Below are positions 1-7,891 of a stretch of DNA of 33,032 nucleotides, piece by piece (position 1 is the stretch's first letter; each line of letters starts with the position of its first letter). The stretch lies in NCBI GenBank assembly GCA_035622315.1, contig DASPVP010000074.1, forward strand, positions 1-33,032. The letters run 5' to 3'. Source of the DNA: JAJPHJ01 sp035622315 (GTDB lineage Bacteria > Vulcanimicrobiota > Vulcanimicrobiia > Eremiobacterales > Eremiobacteraceae). Under the pieces are notes generated by a model. That model was given only the letters and a program-made list of their open reading frames with translations, searched no databases and was not told where the DNA came from. Made by a program: the position numbers and the translations under genes.

Positions 1-223
1 CGTCGCGCAGCGCTTCGCGCAGTTCATCCAGGGATTCCAGCAAGAGGGCAAAGCGAGAAGCGCCGGTATCAGGACGTTCCACGATCCGGTCGTCGACGAT
101 ATAGCATGCCACGACCTGGGCGCCCGACGTCAAAGCGCGGAACAGCGCGTGATTGTCGTGGAGCCGCAGATCGCGGCGGAACCACATCACCGCGCGGGGC
201 GATTCGAGCGGGGTCGTCCCCAA
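1..223 (-). CDS. DNA photolyase / cryptochrome family, N-terminal part (cut by window start)
   Basis: Reading the minus strand from TTG at 223 gives a 74-codon open frame that runs off the window. It contains WFRRDLRLHDNHAL, the N-terminal signature of the photolyase/cryptochrome alpha/beta (Rossmann-like) domain, followed by hydrophobic VVACYIVDD strand residues. Members of this family repair UV pyrimidine dimers using FAD and blue light, or act as light sensors; the FAD-binding half is outside the window, so the subtype cannot be told. The TTG start is chosen because GAAGG lies 4 bases upstream and the codon directly follows the TGA of the permease gene, suggesting translational coupling. 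GTG at 190 or ATG at 187 would begin only one or two residues before the WFRRDLR motif and are possible but less likely. Confidence 0.85.
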   Translation of the reverse strand, partial: MGTTPLESPRAVMWFRRDLRLHDNHALFRALTSGAQVVACYIVDDRIVERPDTGASRFALLLESLDELREALRD

Positions 224-1111
224 TCAACCTTCGGGCGCGAGCGGAGCCGGTTGTCGCGTGCGTTCGGCGTGAGCGGAACGCAGCATCGTGATCGCCGCAT
301 AGAGGACGACTGCCACGACGAGCCAGCGCACGTCGGCGATCGGCAACGACTTGACGATGAAGGCCGCGATCGCGACGCCCGGCAGTCCGCCGATCGTAAG
401 CCCCAACGCCGCGCGCAACGAGTAGCTGTCGTAACGGATGAACCGCACGCTGGCGGCCGGCATCAAGAACGCGCACGAGCCCATCATGATCGGAAACGCG
501 GCCTTCGGGTTCATGCCCAAGAGCGCGACGAGGATCATCGCAGGCGCGTAGAGACCGAGACCGATCGTCATCAAAGCTCCCAGACAGAAGAGCGCAGCGA
601 TCGCAAACCACAGCTTCGGTCCGGCCAAGCCGAGCGCATCGCCCCCGCCCGGCAACACGTGGAGATTGGTCAAAAGGAAGAGCGTCGCTGCCACGATGAG
701 CGTGAGGCCCATTCCGATCTGCACGTTGCGACGCGGCCAGCGCGCGACGACACCGGAGCCGAGCCATGCCCCCGCGATCGCGGCGATGATGAGCGACACG
801 AGGGTCAGCGGCGCGACGTCGACGATGGCGATGAAGGCGAAGGCCTCGAGAATCGTCGGCAGCGTGTGCCCCACGTTGAGTGTGCCGGGTATCTGCTCGT
901 CGGGGACGAGCCGGAAGAACTTGAAGAGCGACGTGGTCGGCGCGAACGAACCGATGCCAAGCGTGTCGAAGAAGTTGGTCACGAACCCGATCCCGATCTG
1001 CAGCCAGGTGGGAAGCGCGACACCGCGTTTGCGCATAGAAGGCAGCCAAGCCGCGAGCAACACCACCGCCGCCACGCCGAGACCGACGAAGAGCATCGTC
1101 CGCACGTTCAT
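224..1111 (-). CDS. TauE/SafE family membrane permease
   Basis: This is a 295-residue, strongly hydrophobic protein with about eight predicted membrane segments in two similar halves. Recognisable TauE/SafE (formerly DUF81) features are the Gly-rich first-half segment IGFVTNFFDTLGIGSFAPTT and a second-half segment containing GLGLYAPAMILVALLGMNP. The family moves organosulfonates, sulfite or related anions across the inner membrane; the substrate here cannot be deduced. The frame is open to 1195, but the upstream codons are Arg/Pro-rich and would nearly touch the divergent Mrp gene, so ATG at 1111 (MNVRTMLFVG, immediately before the first membrane helix) is preferred. The stop codon directly abuts the photolyase start, so the two probably share a transcript. 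Confidence 0.85.
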   Translation of the reverse strand: MNVRTMLFVGLGVAAVVLLAAWLPSMRKRGVALPTWLQIGIGFVTNFFDTLGIGSFAPTTSLFKFFRLVPDEQIPGTLNVGHTLPTILEAFAFIAIVDVAPLTLVSLIIAAIAGAWLGSGVVARWPRRNVQIGMGLTLIVAATLFLLTNLHVLPGGGDALGLAGPKLWFAIAALFCLGALMTIGLGLYAPAMILVALLGMNPKAAFPIMMGSCAFLMPAASVRFIRYDSYSLRAALGLTIGGLPGVAIAAFIVKSLPIADVRWLVVAVVLYAAITMLRSAHAERTRQPAPLAPEG

Positions 1112-1220
1112 CCGGGGCACGTTGACCGGCCGCACGGGGCGGACCTTTGTCGGAAGGTTTGCGATCGTGCAGCAGCGCGCGAGCGGTATTTGCAAGCGTG
1201 CGCGGCGAAATCAAAAGGAG

Positions 1221-2243
1221 ATGCAGACCTCGATTTCACCTGACGTCACCATCCGCGAGACCGTCGTCGGATTTCCCGGTTCGGAGCAAGTGTTCGCGGC
1301 GCACGGCTTGCCCTGCGCGGGGTGCCACGTCTCGACGCATGAGACCATCCGCCAGGGCGCCACAGCGCACCGCCTTGATCTTGACGCGCTGGTGGCGGAT
1401 CTCAATCGTTTCGTCGCCGACGGCACCGTGCCGCCGCGGCGCGAACGCCCAGCGCATCCGCCGGGTCCATCGCCGAAGCGCGAGCTCAAGCCAGGGATCA
1501 AGCACATCGTGGCGATCATGTCGGGGAAGGGCGGTGTCGGCAAGTCGCTCGTCACCGGCCTGCTCGCGGTCGCGTTGCAACGCCGGGGTCTTCGCGTCGG
1601 CATCCTCGACGCCGACATCACAGGACCGAGCATGGCACGTCTTTTCGGCGTGACCGCGCGGCCGTACGAGGGCGCGGACCGGAAACCGCATCCGCCGGCC
1701 ACGCAGAGCGGCATCGCGATCATGTCAATGAACCTGCTGATCGACAAAGAGCGCGACGCCGTCATATGGCGTGGCCCGATGGTATCGCATGCCATCCAGC
1801 AGTTCTACGCCGATCTCGAGTGGGGCGAGTTGGACTATCTGCTCATCGATTTGCCGCCGGGAACATCCGACGCGCCGCTCACGGTCTTGCAGGCGCTTCC
1901 TGTGTCGGGCGTCGTGCTCGTCTCAACGCCCCAAGCGCTCGCGACCATGATCGTGAGCAAGGCGATCAAGCTCGTCCATCAACTCCAGGCGCCGATCATC
2001 GGGATCGTCGAGAATATGTCGTACTTCAAAGATCCCGAGAGCGGCAAGCGCTACGATTTGTTCGGCCCATCCAAAGGAGTGGAACTTGTCGTGGAGAGCG
2101 GCGCGCCGCTCTTGGCTGAGCTCCCGATCGATCCAGCGCTTACCGCGCTGTGCGACGCGGGCCGCATCGAGGAGTACCACTCCGCCGACTACGACGCTCT
2201 CGCAGCCAACTTCGCAAGCGTCCTCCCTACTGCCAAGACCTAG
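1221..2243 (+). CDS. mrp: Mrp/NBP35-type P-loop ATPase with N-terminal DUF1858 domain
   Basis: This is a 340-residue fusion. Residues 10-68 match DUF1858, a small domain with the motif CAGC (32-35) followed by H-x(4)-IRQGA and an LDLDALVADLN end. Residues 93-335 are an Mrp/ParA-like ATPase with deviant Walker A GKGGVGKS (102-109), IDLPPGTSD and VENMSYF motifs. Mrp proteins bind and transfer Fe-S clusters in the cytoplasm. Unusually, the C-terminal CxxC that normally follows ENMSYF in Mrp is absent (KDPESGKRYDLFG instead), so the only close cysteine pair is in the DUF1858 part. ATG 1221 is preceded directly by AAAGGAG with no spacer, so an upstream non-ATG start is possible. The gene is divergent from the permease gene. 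Confidence 0.9.
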   Translation: MQTSISPDVTIRETVVGFPGSEQVFAAHGLPCAGCHVSTHETIRQGATAHRLDLDALVADLNRFVADGTVPPRRERPAHPPGPSPKRELKPGIKHIVAIMSGKGGVGKSLVTGLLAVALQRRGLRVGILDADITGPSMARLFGVTARPYEGADRKPHPPATQSGIAIMSMNLLIDKERDAVIWRGPMVSHAIQQFYADLEWGELDYLLIDLPPGTSDAPLTVLQALPVSGVVLVSTPQALATMIVSKAIKLVHQLQAPIIGIVENMSYFKDPESGKRYDLFGPSKGVELVVESGAPLLAELPIDPALTALCDAGRIEEYHSADYDALAANFASVLPTAKT

Positions 2244-2251
2244 CCATAAAA

Positions 2252-2287
2252 TGTAGCGGCCGACCTTTCAGGTCGGCCCTCTCTACA
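2252..2287. terminator. Perfect hairpin after mrp, possible bidirectional terminator or REP-like palindrome
   Basis: An 8-bp perfect stem GGCCGACC/GGTCGGCC (2258-2265 and 2271-2278) closes a TTTCA loop. It is flanked by a second pairing block, TGTAG (2252-2256) with CTACA (2283-2287). It sits between converging genes (mrp stop 2243, lipoprotein stop 2307). There is no clear U-tract, so a dispersed palindromic repeat is an equal alternative. Confidence 0.55.
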
Positions 2288-2306
2288 CGCGCCCCTGGAG
2301 CGGAAG

Positions 2307-2942
2307 TCACATCACGATGACGACTGTCCGCATGTTATTGGAATTGTAGTGGTAGAAGCATCCGATCACGGTCATGCCGGCTGCACCGCTGTTGTAGACC
2401 CGCGAGACAGCGCCAGGCTCGATCGTACCGGTGCTGAAACCGGCGGTGTTGATCGTCGTGCCTGCAGGTGATGGGTTCTGCTGCGCCGCCACAGGTCCGG
2501 CTGCGGGGAACGACCCGCTCCACGCGCCGAGATTTGAAGCGGTGTGCGGAAGGCCGCCGGCCGTCGCTTCGACGTTGTAGAACTGCACCGGCTGATTGGC
2601 GGTGAGATTCACGGTGTTCGGTCCGCCCGCGAAGGCAGCCGAAGAATCGCCGGCGTGATATCCGAGCACGCCGCCATACGGCGCCACCGTGACCGGGTTC
2701 TGACCCGTGAGCAGAAGAGCGACCGATTGGGCGCCTGCATCAGGAGTTGGGCTCGGGTTTGGCGCGCCGCTGCCGGAGCACGAGCCGCTACCGCCGTTGC
2801 CGCCGCTTCCATAGCTGAGGCAGCCGGCGAGATCGCTTCCACCGCCCCCGCCCCCGCCGCTGCAGCCGGCGAACGCGATCGTCGCAGCTGCGACCAGCGC
2901 GGCGACAGCCGCGTTACGAACATATGCTGAATGAAAATCCAT
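2307..2942 (-). CDS. Cupredoxin-like lipoprotein with intact type-1 copper ligand pattern
   Basis: This 211-residue protein begins with a lipoprotein signal ending at Cys27 (FAGC), followed by a Gly/Ser-rich and then Pro-rich linker, so it is probably anchored in the envelope. The C-terminal 130 residues look like a single cupredoxin-type beta barrel: His133 in LPHTAS, then Cys195-x2-His198-x5-Met204 close to the C-terminus, followed by the final strand RTVVIVM. That order (H...C-x2-H-x(4-5)-M) is the type-1 blue-copper ligand set of plastocyanin and pseudoazurin. A role in electron transfer or copper binding is inferred from the ligand pattern only. The neighbouring gene 3085-3759 is a paralogue. 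No similarity to a named protein was recognised beyond the fold. Confidence 0.7.
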   Translation of the reverse strand: MDFHSAYVRNAAVAALVAAATIAFAGCSGGGGGGGSDLAGCLSYGSGGNGGSGSCSGSGAPNPSPTPDAGAQSVALLLTGQNPVTVAPYGGVLGYHAGDSSAAFAGGPNTVNLTANQPVQFYNVEATAGGLPHTASNLGAWSGSFPAAGPVAAQQNPSPAGTTINTAGFSTGTIEPGAVSRVYNSGAAGMTVIGCFYHYNSNNMRTVVIVM

Positions 2943-3084
2943 CGCACGAGGTCCTTCTCGCCCCGAGTAGCACGCCGCGTGGCGTGCGGGCGAGGCGACA
3001 GGGCGCAGCGCCCCACCCGCTGGCGCAAGCGTACTGCGATGGGATGAAACGGTGCTGAACGGTGGGCTGAAACGAACCTGAAAA

Positions 3085-3759
3085 CTACGGACAGAGAACG
3101 GTGATGACAGTCCTCATATGCGGATACTCGGGAAAGATCGGCAGATAGTCGTACTTGTCGCCGAAGTAATACGACCCAGCGACATTACCGGTCGAGTACA
3201 CGAGCGATGAGAAGGAACCCGCGCCATATGGCTCGATCGAGCCGGACGAAAACGCCGGATAGGAGATCGCGGTGAGGAGAGGACTTGCGATCGTGCCGTT
3301 TGGGTTGTTGAAGGTCGACGGCCAGTTCGTGCCGTCCGCCAACCCGAGCAGCGATGCCGTATGCGCCGACAACCGGTCGAGGTTGAAGAATTGGATGTTC
3401 TGATTGCAGTGAACCGTGATGATCTGCGAGCTGATGGTGGGTATCGGCGATGGCGAAGGCGATGTCGGGGGCGCTGATGCGAGCAGCGCGTATCCTTGCA
3501 CCTCACCGTAGGTGGGATCGGTGGTCGGGGGTACGCTCGGATAGTCCATCGCCACGAAGTAGTTTGCGGTTGGCGTGGGCGACGGCGTCGGGGTCGGCGA
3601 GCCGGAAGGCGCCACGCTCGGGGAAGCTGCGACGGTGCCCGGCGATGACGACGAGTTGCTGCACCCACCCGAAGCCACGATCGCGATGAGGAATATCGCG
3701 GTGGCGAGGAGCGCGAAGGCTTTCACCGCTGGCGTGAACGCTGATCGAACGATGCTCAA
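3085..3759 (-). CDS. Paralogous cupredoxin-like lipoprotein with degenerate copper site
   Basis: This 224-residue protein has an N-terminal hydrophobic signal ending near Cys33 (ASGGC), a Ser/Pro/Thr-rich spacer and a C-terminal barrel-like domain. It aligns with the neighbouring lipoprotein at QNIQFFNLDRLSAHTAS (His133 conserved), SSGSIEP and the last strand MRTVITV. The segment carrying the copper ligands in the neighbour, GCFYHY, reads GDKYDY here. The cysteine and second histidine are therefore both aspartate, while the methionine (Met215) remains. It probably does not bind type-1 copper; an altered metal site or a structural role is possible. The thiol oxidoreductase gene lies 21 bases upstream on the same strand and is probably co-transcribed. 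Confidence 0.65.
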   Translation of the reverse strand: MSIVRSAFTPAVKAFALLATAIFLIAIVASGGCSNSSSSPGTVAASPSVAPSGSPTPTPSPTPTANYFVAMDYPSVPPTTDPTYGEVQGYALLASAPPTSPSPSPIPTISSQIITVHCNQNIQFFNLDRLSAHTASLLGLADGTNWPSTFNNPNGTIASPLLTAISYPAFSSGSIEPYGAGSFSSLVYSTGNVAGSYYFGDKYDYLPIFPEYPHMRTVITVLCP

Positions 3760-3780
3760 AGCTGCTCCCGTCGCCTCTTG

Positions 3781-4302
3781 CTACCCACCTGCTACCAGGT
3801 GCTGCGCTTTTTGGGTCATCATCTGATACGTCATCTCACCATCGACCGCGTCCCTCACGATGCCGCTGCGGTCGATGAAGAACGAACTCGGCAACCCCAC
3901 GAGGTGCAGCATGGTTCCCATGCGCTGCTCGCGGTCCAAATAGATGGGAAAATCGACGCCGAACTGCTTCGCGTACGCGCTCACCACGCGCGCATCCTCT
4001 CCCTGATCGATCGCGATGACCGTGAGGCCAGGACCCATGCGGTGCGACAAGAGGGTCAGCGCGGGCATCTCTCGCCGGCAGGGGCCGCACCAGGTCGCCC
4101 AGACGTTGACAAGGACTGGTTTACCGGTCAGCGCCACGGTGTCGAGGGCAGATCCATGCAGTCCCGGTAGCGTGACCGCGGGGAGGCGTGCTCCCACCAT
4201 GTCGAGCGGCCCTCGATCGGAACGGTCCTGGTTGGGGTAGAAAGCGGCGACGAGGACGACAACGGCGACCACCACGAGGCCGCCGATAAGCCAACGAGAC
4301 AC
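3781..4302 (-). CDS. TlpA/ResA-type membrane-anchored thiol-disulfide oxidoreductase
   Basis: This 173-residue protein has an N-terminal membrane anchor (residues 4-21, LIGGLVVVAVVVLVAAF) and a thioredoxin-like domain. The active site is WATWCGPCRREMP with Cys72 and Cys75, the cis-proline region appears as GLPSSFFID, and the family's inserted segment is present. TlpA/ResA/CcmG proteins reduce disulfides outside the cytoplasmic membrane, for example in cytochrome c or copper-centre assembly. The downstream cupredoxin-like lipoproteins on the same strand make a copper-protein or cysteine-reducing role plausible, but this is inferred. ATG 4302 is preferred because longer frames add a basic, non-hydrophobic stretch before the anchor. 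The gene is divergent from the cox-like operon. Confidence 0.88.
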   Translation of the reverse strand: MSRWLIGGLVVVAVVVLVAAFYPNQDRSDRGPLDMVGARLPAVTLPGLHGSALDTVALTGKPVLVNVWATWCGPCRREMPALTLLSHRMGPGLTVIAIDQGEDARVVSAYAKQFGVDFPIYLDREQRMGTMLHLVGLPSSFFIDRSGIVRDAVDGEMTYQMMTQKAQHLVAGG

Positions 4303-4447
4303 GCTCGCTTGTTTGCGACGCGCCGCGGAGCGCCCTGCATTTCATCCGGCAGGCACGTCATCACGAGACAAAAGTCGTTCCGTCACACGACGCCCGTTGG
4401 CTTGCGCGCACACGGGTCCACAGGTCGCGGCGACGAACTCGGATCGG

Positions 4448-5356
4448 GTGAGTTCTCAGCTTCCTCAGACGATCGACGATGTCAGCCGCCTTTTGGCGGA
4501 GCATGACTACATCGCAGATCGTCCACTCGCCGTGTCGATCTTCCTCAGCTTACAGTTGCGCAAGCCGCTCTTTTTGGAGGGTGAGGCCGGCGTCGGTAAG
4601 ACCGAAGTGGCGAAGGTCCTCGCGACCGGACTTGGCAGACGTCTCATCAGACTGCAGTGCTATGAGGGATTAGATGTCAATCACGCGGTCTATGAATGGA
4701 ACTACGCGAGGCAGATCCTGCACATCCGCCTTGCCGAAGCGCGAGGCGATCTTGCCTCCGGCGCGACCGAAAAGGAGATCTTCGGACCGGAGTTCTTGAT
4801 CAAGCGTCCGCTCTTGCAGGCCATCGACGATGCAGACGAGCGGCCCTGCGTGCTGCTCATCGACGAGATCGACCGTGCGGACGAAGAGTTCGAAGCATAT
4901 CTCCTCGAGCTGCTCGCGGACTATTCGATCACCGTTCCCGAGATCGGCACGTTCACGTCACGCCGGCCACCGGCCGTCGTCCTGACGAGCAACCGCACCC
5001 GCGAGGTGCACGACGCGTTGAAGCGCCGCTGCCTGTATCATTGGATCGATTACCCGGACCTCGACCGGGAAGCGAAGATCACCGAGACGCGAGTGCCGGG
5101 CATATCGCACGCCTTGGCGCGGGAAGCCGCTGCGTTTGTCGCCTCGCTGCGGAGCGAAGCGTTCTACAAACAGCCGGGGATCGCCGAGACGATCGACTGG
5201 GCCGCTGCCCTCGTCGCGCTCGGCAAGCAGACGCTGGACGAAGCGACGGTGGCGACCACCATCGGCGCGCTGCTCAAGTATCAAGAAGATACCAAGCGCG
5301 TGCGCCACGACCTCGGCGGCCGGGTCGCCGAGGCACGCAAGGCCGCGAGCGCGTGA
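4448..5356 (+). CDS. coxD: CoxD-like MoxR-family AAA+ ATPase
   Basis: This is a 302-residue AAA+ ATPase from GTG 4448. Walker A is GEAGVGKT (45-52), Walker B is LLIDEIDRAD (136-145), and sensor-1 is VVLTSNRTREV. The sequence LQCYEGLDVNHAVYEWNY is characteristic of the CoxD/MoxR branch that works with CoxE-type VWA proteins. In aerobic CO dehydrogenase systems CoxD helps build the [CuSMoO2] centre, and other members mature different molybdenum hydroxylases. The frame continues upstream to 4313, but that part is Arg/Ser-rich and unlike the family, so the start at VSSQLPQTIDDV is preferred even though its ribosome binding site is weak. The TGA stop overlaps the next start (GTGA). Confidence 0.87.
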   Translation: MSSQLPQTIDDVSRLLAEHDYIADRPLAVSIFLSLQLRKPLFLEGEAGVGKTEVAKVLATGLGRRLIRLQCYEGLDVNHAVYEWNYARQILHIRLAEARGDLASGATEKEIFGPEFLIKRPLLQAIDDADERPCVLLIDEIDRADEEFEAYLLELLADYSITVPEIGTFTSRRPPAVVLTSNRTREVHDALKRRCLYHWIDYPDLDREAKITETRVPGISHALAREAAAFVASLRSEAFYKQPGIAETIDWAAALVALGKQTLDEATVATTIGALLKYQEDTKRVRHDLGGRVAEARKAASA

Positions 5357-6612
5357 ACAGCAGCGCGCTCTCGACCAATTGTATCGTCTTCGGACGCGTG
5401 CTGCGCGATCTGGGGCTCGGCGCACAGCCCGATCGCATCATCTTGTTCGAGCGCATGCTCGGCGAGATCGGTTTTGCATCGCGCGACGACGTGAAGCAGG
5501 CCGGCCGGTGCGCGTTCGTGAGGACTCCTGACGAGCTACGGCGCTACGATGCGGCGTTCGAGGCCTTTTGGTCGACGCTCGTTCCCGGTCAAAAACAAAC
5601 GCAAGATCAGAGGGGTTCTGATGGCGATGCGCGCTCGGGCGATTCCAAAGGCCCTAGGGTCGACGGCGATCCGGAAACCCCAGCGACCGGCGTGAAACGC
5701 GCCCGCTCCATTGCGCCACCAGATCGATCGACGGCGGGTGCCGACGCCCGCTTGGTCAGAGAGGGTGATCGCAGCTTCACCTACAGTTTCGCAGAAGCGC
5801 TCGCGCACAAGGAGTTCTCACAGCTCGCAGACGACGAGCTCTCGCTCGCTCACGAGCTCGCCAAGCACCGGCGCCTCGAGCTTGGGATGCGCCGCTCCCG
5901 CCGGACAGAGCCGGGAGAGGATGGATCGTTCGATCCGCGGCGCACGCTGCGCGCATCATTGCGCCAATATGGCGAGACGCTGCAACTCCGCCGGCGCGAA
6001 CCGCGCTTGCGCCACCGCGATGTCGTGCTGCTCTGCGACGTCTCCGGGTCGATGGATCGCTACTCGAGGCTCGTGCTCCAGTTCGTCCATGTCATGCGCC
6101 ACGCCATCGGCAAGGTGGAGGCGTTCGTGTTCGGAACGCGCCTCACGCGCATCACGCGGGCGCTCCGGCAGCCGGATTTCGACGAAGCCCAACGCGCCGT
6201 CGCCGCGAACGTGTTGGACTGGGGAGGCGGCACACGCATCGGCGAGTGTTTGCGCGAGTTCAACGTCCGGTGGGCGCGGCGCGTGCTGGCGCGCGGCGCC
6301 ATCGTCATCATCATCAGCGACGGCTGGGATCGCGGCGACATCGGCCTCTTGGCGCGCGAGATGCAGCGCTTGCAGCGCTCGTCATACCGCATGATCTGGC
6401 TGAATCCGCTGCTCGGATCCCGAGGATACCGACCCCAGACGCTTGGCATGCAAGCCGCGCTCCCGTTCATCGACGACTTCTTACCGGCGCACAACCTGAA
6501 GAGTCTTGTCCAGCTCGTAGTTGCGCTGCGCACGGTCGACCGGCGCCGTCCGGCGCGCCGGACTGGAGCGGTCGCGCGATCGCCCTATGAATCGCAAGAG
6601 GAAGCGGGATGA
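5353..6612 (+). CDS. coxE: CoxE-like von Willebrand factor A domain protein
   Basis: From GTG 5353, overlapping the coxD stop by four bases, this encodes 419 residues. The N-terminal third is helical and contains a low-complexity Asp/Gly/Pro-rich stretch (about 78-130). The C-terminal half is a VWA domain with a MIDAS motif DVSGSM (229-234), a TxxGGGTR-like segment at VLDWGGGTRIGE, and the late Asp in IIISDGWDRGD. CoxE proteins pair with CoxD ATPases, as MoxR-VWA chaperone pairs do, to insert or remodel metal cofactors. The stop overlaps the XdhC start by ATGA, so the three genes form one translationally coupled operon. Confidence 0.88.
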   Translation: MNSSALSTNCIVFGRVLRDLGLGAQPDRIILFERMLGEIGFASRDDVKQAGRCAFVRTPDELRRYDAAFEAFWSTLVPGQKQTQDQRGSDGDARSGDSKGPRVDGDPETPATGVKRARSIAPPDRSTAGADARLVREGDRSFTYSFAEALAHKEFSQLADDELSLAHELAKHRRLELGMRRSRRTEPGEDGSFDPRRTLRASLRQYGETLQLRRREPRLRHRDVVLLCDVSGSMDRYSRLVLQFVHVMRHAIGKVEAFVFGTRLTRITRALRQPDFDEAQRAVAANVLDWGGGTRIGECLREFNVRWARRVLARGAIVIIISDGWDRGDIGLLAREMQRLQRSSYRMIWLNPLLGSRGYRPQTLGMQAALPFIDDFLPAHNLKSLVQLVVALRTVDRRRPARRTGAVARSPYESQEEAG

Positions 6613-7688
6613 GCGCGAGAGGCGAAGAGATCGCCATGGATGAGTTCGCTACGACGATCGCCCAGTGGCGCAGGGATGGAGCGCGCATGGCGCTCGCCAC
6701 TGTCATCAACGTGGAAGGATCTGCGCCACGCGACGAGGGCGCGAAGATGCTCATCGCGCACGACGGCAGGATCGCGGGATCGGTCAGCGGCGGGTGCGTG
6801 GAGTCGGCGGTCGCGCAGGCTGCGATGGATGTCATCGAGACGGGCAAGCCCGCGATCGCCCGCTTCGGCATCGACAAGGCGATGATCTGGGATGTCGGTC
6901 TCTCCTGTGGAGGTGAGATCGATGTCTTCATCGAGCCGCTTCCCGCACGTTTGGGTCAACCTTCACCGACGCAGGCGTTCGCCATCTGCACCGTTGTTCG
7001 GGGACCTGCCCGCGTCGGCGCCAAGCTCTTCGTCGATGAGGACGGGAAGACAGAAGGCACCCTCGGGGGCGATCGTTTGGACGCGCAGGCCAAGACCGAA
7101 GCGCTTCGACTGCTCGAGGCCGGCCAGTCGCGCATGCTGACTATCGACGACCATGATGTCTTCGTCGACGCCGCGCTTCCCAAAGCGCGCCTGCTGATCG
7201 TCGGCGCAGTGCACATCGCAGAAGCGCTCTGCAAGATCGCAGCCCTAGCGGGCTTCTCCGTGACCGTGATCGATCCGCGCCCGCTGCTCTGCAACCGCGA
7301 GCGCTTCCCCGATGCGGCCGCATTGGTCGTGGACTGGCCCGAGGACGCGCTTGCTAAGCTGTCGTTCGACGACCGCACCTACGTGGCGGTCTTGGCGCAC
7401 GACGCGAAGTTCGACGATCCCACGCTGCTGCGCGTGCTCCCCACGCGCGCGCGATACGTGGGTGCGATCGGATCGAAGAAGACGCAGGCTGCGCGCCGAG
7501 AACGGCTCGCCGCCGCCGGCATCGCTCGTGAAGACATCGAGCGATTGCACGGACCGATCGGACTCGACATCGGTGCGCAATCTCCCGAAGAGATCGCAGT
7601 CGCGATTCTCGCGGAGATGCTCGCTGCGAAACATCATCGCTCTGGTTCACCGCTGCGCGTGCGCATCGAACAGCACATCCACGCCTGA
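6609..7688 (+). CDS. xdhC: XdhC/CoxF family molybdenum hydroxylase maturation protein
   Basis: This 359-residue protein has the two-domain XdhC/CoxI layout. The N-terminal domain (about 10-110) carries the conserved VEGSAPRDEGAKM, GSVSGGCVE and GLSCGGEIDVFIE motifs. The C-terminal Rossmann-like domain (about 190-345) begins ARLLIVGAVHIAEALCKIAALAGF and continues with the YVGAIGSKKT motif. XdhC binds molybdopterin cofactor, promotes sulfuration of Mo and delivers it to xanthine or CO dehydrogenase-type enzymes. ATG 6609 overlaps the coxE stop; ATG 6636 nine codons later is an alternative start with a purine-rich upstream region. No coxL, coxM or coxS-like subunit gene is present in the window. 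Confidence 0.9.
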   Translation: MSARGEEIAMDEFATTIAQWRRDGARMALATVINVEGSAPRDEGAKMLIAHDGRIAGSVSGGCVESAVAQAAMDVIETGKPAIARFGIDKAMIWDVGLSCGGEIDVFIEPLPARLGQPSPTQAFAICTVVRGPARVGAKLFVDEDGKTEGTLGGDRLDAQAKTEALRLLEAGQSRMLTIDDHDVFVDAALPKARLLIVGAVHIAEALCKIAALAGFSVTVIDPRPLLCNRERFPDAAALVVDWPEDALAKLSFDDRTYVAVLAHDAKFDDPTLLRVLPTRARYVGAIGSKKTQAARRERLAAAGIAREDIERLHGPIGLDIGAQSPEEIAVAILAEMLAAKHHRSGSPLRVRIEQHIHA

Positions 7689-7781
7689 AGGAATACACGC
7701 GCGCGACGCGCAACTACACGCGACATGCTCATATCGTGAGCGAGTCACCCCATTTACTCCGCAGAATGGAGGTGGTAAAGA

Positions 7782-7829
7782 ATGGCAAAGAAGAAGAAGG
7801 CAGCGAAAAAGACCAAGAAAAAGAAGTAA
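7782..7829 (+). CDS. 15-residue lysine-rich mini-protein
   Basis: A very short gene with the reading MAKKKKAAKKTKKKK. Ten of the 15 residues are lysine, and the rest are Ala, Thr and the initiator Met. It is supported by an ideal Shine-Dalgarno GGAGGT (7768-7773) eight bases before the ATG, and by a strong rho-independent terminator 30 bases after the stop. The composition resembles the basic tails of histone H1-like or ribosome-associated proteins, which suggests nucleic-acid binding. That is inference from charge alone. It is 93 bases downstream of xdhC and could be the last gene of that transcript or stand alone. No family was recognised. Confidence 0.6.
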   Translation: MAKKKKAAKKTKKKK

Positions 7830-7860
7830 CGCTGAAGCACTTCTAGCCGATCAGAAGAGG

Positions 7861-7891
7861 AAAAGAGCGAAGTTGTCTTCGCTCTTTTTTT
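7861..7891 (+). terminator. Strong rho-independent terminator
   Basis: A 12-bp stem AAAAGAGCGAAG / CTTCGCTCTTTT with a TTGT loop runs straight into a T-tract ending at 7891. It ends the transcript carrying the lysine-rich mini-gene and probably the cox-like operon. The A-rich 5' arm would also allow weaker termination of minus-strand transcription from the converging genes. Confidence 0.9.
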
